From Ptiloglossa arizonensis (taxonomy: Eukaryota > Arthropoda > Insecta > Hymenoptera > Colletidae), in contig NW_027478398.1 in NCBI RefSeq assembly GCF_051014685.1, positions 1,240,001-1,304,000 of the forward strand: DNA of 64,000 nucleotides, written 5' to 3'. Shown in pieces: positions 53,101 to 64,000 of this stretch (the stretch's first letter is position 1; every line of letters begins with the position of its first letter). The notes below the pieces were generated by a model. It did not search any database, had not been told where the DNA came from, and worked only from the letters and a program-made list of their open reading frames with translations. The position numbers and the translations under genes are program-made.

Positions 53101-55813
53101 CCATATCTCGCGAACGGAATGACGAACTCTAGAAATTCCTGTTGCACCTGAAAGTAGAAACTCGCCCGATTACAATAGTGTGTGTACTTTTCCCCTAGGC
53201 CATTCCAGTTATTGGTTTCGAGTATCAGACCAGCGAATATTTTGTTGGTTTCTCAATCATTCCTTAACTTCAAACTGTCTTATGTCGCGAACGGATTGAC
53301 GAACTCGGGAAATTCCTGTTGCATGTGAGAGCAGAAACTCGCCCGTTTACAATGGTATGTGTATTCTTGCCCTAGGCCATAGTAGTTATTGGTTTCGAGT
53401 ATCAGACTTGCGAAAATTTTGATGGCTTCTCAACCATTCCTTAACTTCACACTCCCATATCTCGCGAACGGATTGACGAACTCGAGAAATTCCTGTTGCA
53501 ACTGAAAGTAGAAACTCGCGCGATTACAACGGTATGTGTACTTTTGCCCTAGGCCATAGTAGTTATTCGTTTCGAGAATCCGACTTGCGAAAATTTTCAT
53601 GGTTTCTCAACCATTCCATAAATTCAAACTCCCATATCTCGCGAACGGATTGTCGAACTCGAGAAATTCCTGTTGCATCTGAAAGCAGAAACTCGCCCGT
53701 TTACAATGGTATGTGTATTCCTGCCCTAGGCCATAGTAGTTATTGGTTTCGAGTATCAGACTTGCGAAAATTTTGATGGCTTCTCAACCATTCCTTAACT
53801 TCACACTCCCATATCTCGCGAACGGATTGACGAACTCGAGAAATTCCGGTTGCATCTGAAAGTAGAAACCTGCCCGATTACAATGGTGTGTGTACTTTTC
53901 CCCTAGGCCATTCCAGTTATTGGTTTCGAGTATCAGACTTGCGAAAATTTTGATGGTTTCTCAACCATTCCTTAACTTCTAACTCCCATATCACGCGAAC
54001 GGATTGACGAACTCGAGAAATTCCAGTTGCATCTGAAAGTAGAAACTCGCCCGATTACAATGGTGTGTGTACTTTTCCCCTAGGCCATTCCAGTTATTCG
54101 TTGCGGGTATCAGACTTGCGAAAATTTTGATGGTTTCTCAACCATCTCTTAAATCCAAACTCCGACATTTCGCGAACGGATTGCCGAATTCGAAAAATTT
54201 CTGTTTCGTCTGAAAGCAGAAACTCTCCCGATTAGAACGGTATGTGCATTTTTCCCCTAGGCAATTGTAGTTATTGGTTTCGAGTATCAGACTTGCGAAA
54301 ATTTTGATGGATTCTCATTCATTCCTTAACTTCAAACTCCCATATCTTCCGAACGGATTGACGAAATCGAGAAATTCGTGTTGCATCTGAAAGTAGAAAC
54401 CCGCCCCATTACAATGGTGTGTGCTTTTCCCCTAGGCCATTCCAGTTATTGGTTTCGAGTACCAGAATTGCGAAAATTTTGATGGTTTCACAACCATTCC
54501 TCAACTTCAAACTCCCACATCTCGCGAACGGATTGACGAACTCGAGGAATTCCTGTTGCATCTGTAAGTAGAAACTCGCCCGGTTACAAAGGTATGTGTA
54601 TTTTTCGCCTAGGCCTTTGTAGTTATTGGTTTCGAGTATCAGACTTGCGAAAATTTTGATGGTTTCTCAACCATTCCTTAACTTCGATCTCCCATACCTC
54701 GCGAACGGATTGACGAACTCGAGAAATTCCTACTGCATCTGAAGGCAGAAACACGTCCGATTACAATGGTGTGTGTACTTTTCCCCTAGGCCATTCCAGT
54801 TATTGGTTTCGAGTAACAGACTTGCGAAAATTTTAATGGACTCTCAACCATTCCTTAAATTCAAACTCCCATATCTCGCGAACTGATTGACGAACTCGAG
54901 AAATTCCTGTTGCATCTGAAAATAGAATCTTGCCCGATTACAATTGTGTGTGTACTTTTCCCCTAGGCCATTCCAGTTATTCGTTTCGAGTATCTGACTT
55001 GCGAAAATTTTGAAGGTTTCTCTACCATTCCTTAATTTCAAACTCGCATATCTCGCGAACGGATTGAGGAAATCGTGAAATTCCTGTTGCATCTGAAAGT
55101 AGAAACTCGCCCGATTACAACGGTATGTGTATTTCTCCTCTACGCCATTCCAGTTATTGGTTTCGAGTATCAGACTTGCGAAAATTTTGATGGTTTCTCC
55201 ACCATTCCATAACTTCAAACTCCCATATATCGCGAGCGGATTGACGAACTCGAGAAGTTCCTACTGCATCTGTAGGCAGAAACTCGCCCGATTACAATGG
55301 TGTGTGTACTTTTCCCCTAGGCCATTCCAGTTATTGGTTTCGAGTAACAGACTTGCGAAAATTTTAATGGACTCTCAACCATTCCTTAAATTCAAACTTC
55401 CATATCACGCGAACGGATTGACGAACTCGAGAAATTCCTGTTGCATCTGAAAGCAGAAACTCGCCCGTTTACAACGGTATGTGTATTTTTGTCCTAGACC
55501 ACAGTAGTTATTTTTTTCGAGTATCAGACTTGCGAAAATTTTGATGGTTTCTCAACCATTCCTTAACCTCAAACTCCCATATCTCGCGAACGGATCGACG
55601 AACTCGAGAAATTCCTGTTGAATCTGAAAGCAGACACTCGCCCGTTTACAACGGTATGTGTATTTTTGTCCTAGGCCACAGTAGTTATTGGTTTCGAGAA
55701 TCAGACTTGCGAAAATTTTGATGGTTTCTCAACCATTCCATAACTTCAAACTCCCATATCTCGTGAACGGATTGACGAAATCGAGAAATTCCTGTTGCAT
55801 CTGAAAGCAGAAA
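47144..55813 (+). repeat. 49-monomer unit, copy 2 (8,670 bp)
   Basis: Repeats 38474-47143. Identity ends near 55821, where copy 2 has cgcccgtttacaacgg and the sequence after copy 1 has cgcccgattacaacgg. With no visible substitution in sampled comparisons over 8.67 kb, this is the youngest large duplication in the window, or an assembly duplication. Confidence 0.92.
49003..50870 (+). repeat. 4-monomer units of 708 bp, second set
   Basis: Units 49003-49710 and 49711-50418 and the partial 50419-50870 are the copies of 40333-42200 carried along in the 8,670-bp duplication. The same number of units in both sets shows that the 708-bp amplification came first. Confidence 0.92.
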
Positions 55814-58800
55814 CTCGCCCGTTTACAACGGTATGTGTGTTTTTGCTCTAGACCATGGTAGTTATTGGTTTCTAGTATCAGACGTGCGAAAACTTTGATG
55901 GTTTCTCAACCATTCCTTAACTTCAAACTCCCATATCTCACGAACGGATTGACGAACTGGAGATATTCCTGTTGCGTCTGAAAGTAGAAACTTGCCCGAT
56001 TACAATGGTGTGTGTACTTTTCCCCTAGGCCATTCCAGTTATTGGTTTCGAGTATCAGACTTGCGAAAATTTTGATGGTTTCTCAACCATTCCTTAACTT
56101 CAAACTTCCATATCTCGCGAACGGATTGACGAACTCGAGAAATTCCTGTTTCATCTGAAAGTAGAAACTCCCCCGATTAGAATGGTGTGTGTACTTTTCC
56201 CCTAGGCCATTCCAGTTATTGGTTTCGAGTATCAGCCTTGCGAAAATTTTTATGGTTTCTCAAACATTCCATAACTTCAAACTCCCATATCTCTCGAACG
56301 GATTGACGAACTCGAGAAATTCCTGTTGCAACTGAATGTAGAATCTCGCCCGATTACAACGGTATGTGTATTTCTCCCCTAGGCCATTCCAGTTATCGGT
56401 TTCGAGTATTAGAGCAGCGAAAGTTTTGGTGGTTTCACAACAGTTCCATGACTTCAAACTCCCATATCTCGCGAACGGATTGACGGACTCGAGAAATTCC
56501 TGATGCATCTGAAAGTTGAAACTCGCGCGATTACAACGGCATGTGTATTTTTGCCCTAGACCATAGTAATTAATGGCTTCGAGTATCAGATTCCGAAAAT
56601 TTTGAAGGTTTCTCAACCATTCCTTAACTTCAAACTCTCATATCTCGCGAACGGACTAACGAACTCGAGAAATTCATGTTGCATCTGAAAGTAGAAACTC
56701 GCCCGATTACAATGGTGTTTGAACTTTTCCCCTAGGCCATTTCAGTTATTGGTTTCGAGTTTCAGAGCAGCGAAAGTTTTGGTGGTTTCACAACAGTTCC
56801 ATGACTTCAAACTCCCATATCTCGCGAACGGATTGACGGAATCGTGAAATTCCTGTTGCATCTGAAAGTTGAAACTCGCCCGTTTACAACGGTATGTGTA
56901 TTTTTGTCCTAGGCCACAGTAGTTATTTTTTTCGAGTATCAGACTTGCGAAAATTTTGATGGTTTCTCAACCATTCCTTAACCTCAAACTCCCATATCTC
57001 GCGAACGGATCGACGAACTCGAGAAATTCCTGTTGAATCTGAAAGCAGACACTCGCCCGTTTACAACGGTATGTGTATTTTTGTCCTAGGCCACAGTAGT
57101 TATTGGTTTCGAGAATCAGACTTGCGAAAATTTTGATGGTTTCTCAACCATTCCATAACTTCAAACTCCCATATCTCGTGAACGGATTGACGAAATCGAG
57201 AAATTCCTGTTGCATCTGAAAGCAGAAACTCGCCCGTTTACAACGGTATGTGTGTTTTTGCTCTAGACCATGGTAGTTATTGGTTTCTAGTATCAGACGT
57301 GCGAAAACTTTGATGGTTTCTCAACCATTCCTTAACTTCAAACTCCCATATCTCGCGAACGGATTGACGAACTGGAGATATTCCTGTTGCGTCTGAAAGT
57401 AGAAACTTGCCCGATTACAATGGTGCGTGTACTTTTCCCCTAGGCCATTCCAGTTATTGGTTTCGAGTATCAGACTTGCGAAAATTTTGATGGTTTCTCA
57501 ACCATTCCTTAACTTCAAACTTCCATATCTCGCGAACGGATTGACGAACTCGAGAAATTCCTGTTTCATCTGAAAGTAGAAACTCCCCCGATTAGAATGG
57601 TGTGTGTACTTTTCCCCTAGGCCATTCCAGTTATTGGTTTCGAGTATCAGCCTTGCGAAAATTTTTATGGTTTCTCAAACATTCCATAACTTCAAACTCC
57701 CATATCTCTCGAACGGATTGACGAACTCGAGAAATTCCTGTTGCAACTGAATGTAGAATCTCGCCCGATTACAACGGTATGTGTATTTCTCCCCTAGGCC
57801 ATTCCAGTTATCGGTTTCGAGTATTAGAGCAGCGAAAGTTTTGGTGGTTTCACAACAGTTCCATGACTTCAAACTCCCATATCTCGCGAACGGATTGACG
57901 GACTCGAGAAATTCCTGATGCATCTGAAAGTTGAAACTCGCGCGATTACAACGGCGTGTGTATTTTTGCCCTAGACCATAGTAATTAATGGCTTCGAGTA
58001 TTAGATTCCGCAAAAATTTTGAAGGTTTCTCAACCATTCCTTAACTTCAAACTCTCATATCTCGCGAACGGACTAACGAACTCGAGAAATTCCTGTTGCA
58101 TCTGAAAGTAGAAACTCGCCCGATTACAACGGTGTGTGTACTTTTCCCCTAGGCCATTCCAGTTATTCGTTTCGAGTATCAGACTTGCGAAAATTTTGAT
58201 GGTTTCTCAAACATTTCTTAACTTCAAACTCCCCTATCTTGCGAACGGATTGACGCACTGGAGAAATTCCTATTGCATCTGCAAGTAGAAACTCGCCCGA
58301 TTACAATGGTGTGTGTACTTTTCCCCTAGGCCATTCCAGTTATTGGTTTCGAGTATCAGACTTGCGAAAATTTTGATGGTTTCTCAACCATTCCTTAACT
58401 TCTAACTCCCATATCACGCGAACGGATTGACGAACTCGAGAAATTCCAGTTGCATCTGAAAGTAGAAACTCGCCCGATTACAATGGTGTGTGTACTTTTC
58501 CCCTAGGCCATTCCAGTTATTCGTTGCGGGTATCAGACTTGCGAAAATTTTGATGGTTTCTCAACCATCTCTTAAATCCAAACTCCGACATTTCGCGAAC
58601 GGATTGCCGAATTCGAAAAATTTCTGTTTCGTCTGAAAGCAGAAACTCTCCCGATTAGAACGGTATGTGCATTTTTCCCCTAGGCAATTGTAGTTATTGG
58701 TTTCGAGTATCAGACTTGCGAAAATTTTGATGGATTCTCATTCATTCCTTAACTTCAAACTCCCATATCTTCCGAACGGATTGACGAAATCGAGAAATTC

Positions 58801-61800
58801 GTGTTGCATCTGAAAGTAGAAACCCGCCCCATTACAATGGTGTGTGCTTTTCCCCTAGGCCATTCCAGTTATTGGTTTCGAGTACCAGAATTGCGAAAAT
58901 TTTGATGGTTTCACAACCATTCCTCAACTTCAAACTCCCACATCTCGCGAACGGATTGACGAACTCGAGGAATTCCTGTTGCATCTGTAAGTAGAAACTC
59001 GCCCGGTTACAAAGGTATGTGTATTTTTCGCCTAGGCCTTTGTAGTTATTGGTTTCGAGTATCAGACTTGCGAAAATTTTGATGGTTTCTCAACCATTCC
59101 TTAACTTCGATCTCCCATACCTCGCGAACGGATTGACGAACTCGAGAAATTCCTACTGCATCTGAAGGCAGAAACACGTCCGATTACAATGGTGTGTGTA
59201 CTTTTCCCCTAGGCCATTCCAGTTATTGGTTTCGAGTAACAGACTTGCGAAAATTTTAATGGACTCTCAACCATTCCTTAAATTCAAACTCCCATATCTC
59301 GCGAACTGATTGACGAACTCGAGAAATTCCTGTTGCATCTGAAAATAGAATCTTGCCCGATTACAATTGTGTGTGTACTTTTCCCCTAGGCCATTCCAGT
59401 TATTCGTTTCGAGTATCTGACTTGCGAAAATTTTGAAGGTTTCTCTACCATTCCTTAATTTCAAACTCGCATATCTCGCGAACGGATTGAGGAAATCGTG
59501 AAATTCCTGTTGCATCTGAAAGTAGAAACTCGCCCGATTACAACGGTATGTGTATTTCTCCTCTACGCCATTCCAGTTATTGGTTTCGAGTATCAGACTT
59601 GCGAAAATTTTGATGGTTTCTCCACCATTCCATAACTTCAAACTCCCATATATCGCGAGCGGATTGACGAACTCGAGAAGTTCCTACTGCATCTGTAGGC
59701 AGAAACTCGCCCGATTACAATGGTGTGTGTACTTTTCCCCTAGGCCATTCCAGTTATTGGTTTCGAGTAACAGACTTGCGAAAATTTTAATGGACTCTCA
59801 ACCATTCCTTAAATTCAAACTTCCATATCACGCGAACGGATTGACGAACTCGAGAAATTCCTGTTGCATCTGAAAGCAGAAACTCGCCCGTTTACAACGG
59901 TATGTGTATTTTTGTCCTAGACCACAGTAGTTATTTTTTTCGAGTATCAGACTTGCGAAAATTTTGATGGTTTCTCAACCATTCCTTAACCTCAAACTCC
60001 CATATCTCGCGAACGGATCGACGAACTCGAGAAATTCCTGTTGAATCTGAAAGCAGACACTCGCCCGTTTACAACGGTATGTGTATTTTTGTCCTAGGCC
60101 ACAGTAGTTATTGGTTTCGAGAATCAGACTTGCGAAAATTTTGATGGTTTCTCAACCATTCCATAACTTCAAACTCCCATATCTCGTGAACGGATTGACG
60201 AAATCGAGAAATTCCTGTTGCATCTGAAAGCAGAAACTCGCCCGTTTACAACGGTATGTGTGTTTTTGCTCTAGACCATGGTAGTTATTGGTTTCTAGTA
60301 TCAGACGTGCGAAAACTTTGATGGTTTCTCAACCATTCCTTAACTTCAAACTCCCATATCTCACGAACGGATTGACGAACTGGAGATATTCCTGTTGCGT
60401 CTGAAAGTAGAAACTTGCCCGATTACAATGGTGTGTGTACTTTTCCCCTAGGCCATTCCAGTTATTGGTTTCGAGTATCAGACTTGCGAAAATTTTGATG
60501 GTTTCTCAACCATTCCTTAACTTCAAACTTCCATATCTCGCGAACGGATTGACGAACTCGAGAAATTCCTGTTTCATCTGAAAGTAGAAACTCCCCCGAT
60601 TAGAATGGTGTGTGTACTTTTCCCCTAGGCCATTCCAGTTATTGGTTTCGAGTATCAGCCTTGCGAAAATTTTTATGGTTTCTCAAACATTCCATAACTT
60701 CAAACTCCCATATCTCTCGAACGGATTGACGAACTCGAGAAATTCCTGTTGCAACTGAATGTAGAATCTCGCCCGATTACAACGGTATGTGTATTTCTCC
60801 CCTAGGCCATTCCAGTTATCGGTTTCGAGTATTAGAGCAGCGAAAGTTTTGGTGGTTTCACAACAGTTCCATGACTTCAAACTCCCATATCTCGCGAACG
60901 GATTGACGGACTCGAGAAATTCCTGATGCATCTGAAAGTTGAAACTCGCGCGATTACAACGGCATGTGTATTTTTGCCCTAGACCATAGTAATTAATGGC
61001 TTCGAGTATCAGATTCCGAAAATTTTGAAGGTTTCTCAACCATTCCTTAACTTCAAACTCTCATATCTCGCGAACGGACTAACGAACTCGAGAAATTCAT
61101 GTTGCATCTGAAAGTAGAAACTCGCCCGATTACAATGGTGTTTGAACTTTTCCCCTAGGCCATTTCAGTTATTGGTTTCGAGTTTCAGAGCAGCGAAAGT
61201 TTTGGTGGTTTCACAACAGTTCCATGACTTCAAACTCCCATATCTCGCGAACGGATTGACGGAATCGTGAAATTCCTGTTGCATCTGAAAGTTGAAACTC
61301 GCCCGTTTACAACGGTATGTGTATTTTTGTCCTAGGCCACAGTAGTTATTTTTTTCGAGTATCAGACTTGCGAAAATTTTGATGGTTTCTCAACCATTCC
61401 TTAACCTCAAACTCCCATATCTCGCGAACGGATCGACGAACTCGAGAAATTCCTGTTGAATCTGAAAGCAGACACTCGCCCGTTTACAACGGTATGTGTA
61501 TTTTTGTCCTAGGCCACAGTAGTTATTGGTTTCGAGAATCAGACTTGCGAAAATTTTGATGGTTTCTCAACCATTCCATAACTTCAAACTCCCATATCTC
61601 GTGAACGGATTGACGAAATCGAGAAATTCCTGTTGCATCTGAAAGCAGAAACTCGCCCGTTTACAACGGTATGTGTGTTTTTGCTCTAGACCATGGTAGT
61701 TATTGGTTTCTAGTATCAGACGTGCGAAAACTTTGATGGTTTCTCAACCATTCCTTAACTTCAAACTCCCATATCTCGCGAACGGATTGACGAACTGGAG

Positions 61801-62812
61801 ATATTCCTGTTGCGTCTGAAAGTAGAAACTTGCCCGATTACAATGGTGCGTGTACTTTTCCCCTAGGCCATTCCAGTTATTGGTTTCGAGTATCAGACTT
61901 GCGAAAATTTTGATGGTTTCTCAACCATTCCTTAACTTCAAACTTCCATATCTCGCGAACGGATTGACGAACTCGAGAAATTCCTGTTTCATCTGAAAGT
62001 AGAAACTCCCCCGATTAGAATGGTGTGTGTACTTTTCCCCTAGGCCATTCCAGTTATTGGTTTCGAGTATCAGCCTTGCGAAAATTTTTATGGTTTCTCA
62101 AACATTCCATAACTTCAAACTCCCATATCTCTCGAACGGATTGACGAACTCGAGAAATTCCTGTTGCAACTGAATGTAGAATCTCGCCCGATTACAACGG
62201 TATGTGTATTTCTCCCCTAGGCCATTCCAGTTATCGGTTTCGAGTATTAGAGCAGCGAAAGTTTTGGTGGTTTCACAACAGTTCCATGACTTCAAACTCC
62301 CATATCTCGCGAACGGATTGACGGACTCGAGAAATTCCTGATGCATCTGAAAGTTGAAACTCGCGCGATTACAACGGCGTGTGTATTTTTGCCCTAGACC
62401 ATAGTAATTAATGGCTTCGAGTATTAGATTCCGAAAATTTTGAAGGTTTCTCAACCATTCCTTAACTTCAAACTCTCATATCTCGCGAACGGACTAACGA
62501 ACTCGAGAAATTCCTGTTGCATCTGAAAGTAGAAACTCGCCCGATTACAACGGTGTGTGTACTTTTCCCCTAGGCCATTCCAGTTATTCGTTTCGAGTAT
62601 CAGACATGCGAAAATTTTGATGGTTTCTCAAACATTTCTTAACTTCAAACTCCCCTATCTTGCGAACGGATTGACGCACTGGAGAAATTCCTATTGCATC
62701 TGCAAGTAGAAACTCGCCCGATTACAATGGTGTGTGTACTTTTCCCCTAGGCCATTCCAGTTATTGGTTTCGAGTATCAGACTTGCGAAAATTTTGATGG
62801 TTTCTCAACCAT
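53873..62812 (+). repeat. two 25-monomer units of 4,423 bp
   Basis: Units about 53873-58295 and 58296-62718, with shared sequence running on to 62812. Identity begins after the tagaaacctgcccg / tagaaactcgcccg difference and ends where 62813 reads attgcttaattt. One private change is visible: gattccgcaaaaatttt near 58010 against gattccgaaaatttt near 62430. The first unit overlaps the end of the 8,670-bp copy 2. Confidence 0.9.
55460..58295 (+). repeat. two 8-monomer units of 1,415 bp
   Basis: Landmarks at 56260 and 57675 (and again at 60683 and 62098 in the next 4,423-bp unit) are 1,415 bp apart, 8 x 177 less one base. The units share cctgatgcatctgaaagttg, tttcatctgaaag and gagtattagagcagcg. 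Small differences, such as gaaattcatgttgc in one and gaaattcctgttgc in the other, separate them. Confidence 0.87.
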
Positions 62813-64000
62813 TGCTTAATTTCAAACTCGCATATCTCGTGAACGGATTGACGAAATCGAGAAATTCCTGTTGCACCTGAAAGCAGAAACTCGCCCGTTT
62901 ACAACGGTATGTGTATTTTTGCTCTAGACCATGGTAGTTATTGGTTTCGAGTATCAGAGCAGCGAAAGTTTTGGTGGTTTCACAACAGTTCCATGACTTC
63001 AAACTCCCATATCTCGCGAACGGATTGACGCACTCGAGAAATTCCAGTTGCATCTGAAAGTTGAAACTCGCCCGATTACAACGGTATGTGAACTTTTGCC
63101 CTAGGCCATAGTAGTTATTTTTTTCGAGTATCAGACTTGCGAAAATTTTGATGGTTTCTCAACCATTCCTTAACTTCAAACTCCCATATCTCGCGAACGG
63201 ATTGAGGAACTCGAGAAGTTCCTGTAGCAACTGAAAGTAGGAACTCTCCCGATAACAACGGTATTGGTATTTCTCCCCTACGCCATTCCAGTTATTGGTT
63301 TCGAGTATCAGAGCAGCGAAAGTTTTGGTGGTTTCACAACAGTTCCATAACTTCAAACTCCCATATCTCGCGAACGGATTGACGGACTCGAGAAATTCCT
63401 TTTGCATCTGAAAGTAGAAACTCGCCCGATTACAACGGTATGTGTATTTTTCGCCTAGGCCTTTGTAGTTATTGGTTTCGAGTATCAGACTTGCGAAAAT
63501 TTTGATGGTTTCTCAACCATTCCTTAACCTCAAACTCCCATATCTCGCGAACGGATTGACGAACTCGAGCAATTCCTGTTGCATCTGCAAGTAGAAACTC
63601 GCCCGATTACAAAGGTATGTGTATTTTTCGCCTAGGCCTTTGTAGTTATTGGTTTCGAGTATCAGACTTGCGAAAATTTTGATGGTTTCTCAACCATTCC
63701 TTAACTTCAAACTCCCATACCTCGCGAATGGATTGACGAACTCGAGAAGTTCCTACTGCATCTGAAGGCAGAAACTCGCCCGATTACAATGGTGTGTGTA
63801 CTTTTCCCCTAGGCCATACCAGTTATTGGTTTCGAGTAACAGACTTGCGAAAATTTTAATGGACTCTCAACCATTCCTTAAATTCAAACTTCCATATCAC
63901 GCGAACGGATTGACGAACTCGAGAAATTCCTGTTGCATCTGAAAGTAGAAACTTGCCCGATTACAATGGTGTTTGAACTTTTCCCCTAGGCCATTTCAGT
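62813..64000 (+). repeat. array continues to the window edge
   Basis: Six to seven further monomers, mixing subtypes seen near 27600-28000 (gcctaggcctttgtag, cccatacctcgcgaatgg) and 12200 (aggaactctcccgataacaacgg). The last monomer is cut at 64000, so the array is longer than the window shows. Confidence 0.85.

Larger units (their letters stand above)
5148..64000 (+). repeat. 177-bp tandem satellite array, about 332 monomers
   Basis: One monomer repeats head to tail to the end of the window. In the orientation given it reads, in short pieces: ctcccatatctcgcgaacgg, attgacgaactcgagaaatt, cctgttgcatctgaaag, (t/c)agaaactcgcccg, attacaa(t/c)ggt, then a variable part around cctaggcca, then gttattggtttcgagtatca, gacttgcgaaaattttgatg, gtttctcaaccattcc, ttaacttcaaa. 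The period is 177 bp in most copies; copies with gattccgaaa instead of gacttgcgaaa, or a shortened tttttctctagacc, are 176. All copies have the same orientation and no other sequence interrupts the array. G+C is near 42 %, well above the adjoining mitochondrial DNA. Nucleosome-scale period, length and multi-monomer order fit a centromeric or pericentromeric satellite; no role can be proven from sequence. Confidence 0.97.

Noticed and set aside
5148..64000. CRISPR array
   Set aside because: Repeats are contiguous 177-bp units without unique spacers, and the setting is an animal nuclear genome.

Overview
The window looks like a piece of an insect nuclear genome in two unequal parts. I see no functional nuclear protein-coding gene. 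The mitochondrial-derived genes read in the invertebrate mitochondrial code (TGA = Trp, AGA/AGG = Ser, ATA = Met) and keep the insect order ND2 - COX1 - tRNA-Leu(UUR) - COX2 - tRNA-Lys. The divergent, AT-rich protein sequences fit Hymenoptera best, but that placement is a judgement by eye and is only moderately supported.

Part 1 (1-5147) is nuclear DNA carrying mitochondrial inserts (NUMTs). Positions 1-587 are a fragment of ND2 on the plus strand. Positions 588 to about 1850 are ordinary-looking nuclear spacer with a direct duplication (offset 543 bp) and an exact match to the insect CTCF core motif. About 1850-5147 is a 3.3-kb NUMT on the minus strand: ND2 lacking its 5' part, COX1, tRNA-Leu, COX2 and a tRNA-Lys remnant. 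COX1 has an in-frame TAA at codon 335. COX2 is fully open (227 codons) but has Ser for the Cys200 copper ligand. The two ND2 copies lie in inverted orientation (1-587 against 4435-5021, roughly 95 % identical by eye), and each carries a nonsense codon that the other lacks.

Part 2 (5148-64000) is one uninterrupted head-to-tail satellite array of a 177-bp monomer, about 332 copies, all in one orientation. It is organised at many scales: multi-monomer units of 4, 6, 8, 10, 13, 22, 25 and 49 monomers (708, 1061, 1415, 1769, 2300, 3892, 4423 and 8670 bp), plus a 59-monomer super-unit (10,438 bp) followed by a 67-monomer version (11,853 bp) that differs by +6, -2 and +4 monomers. This is the pattern expected of repeated unequal exchange and segmental duplication in a young (peri)centromeric or heterochromatic array. 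The monomer carries several palindromes, a hairpin-forming dyad and a partial CENP-B-box-like motif. Because 177 = 3 x 59, open frames run across monomers with a 59-residue period; they are by-products of the repeat, not genes.

The most useful points for follow-up are the multi-scale satellite architecture, the abrupt NUMT/satellite junction near 5148, and the reciprocal decay of the two ND2 copies.
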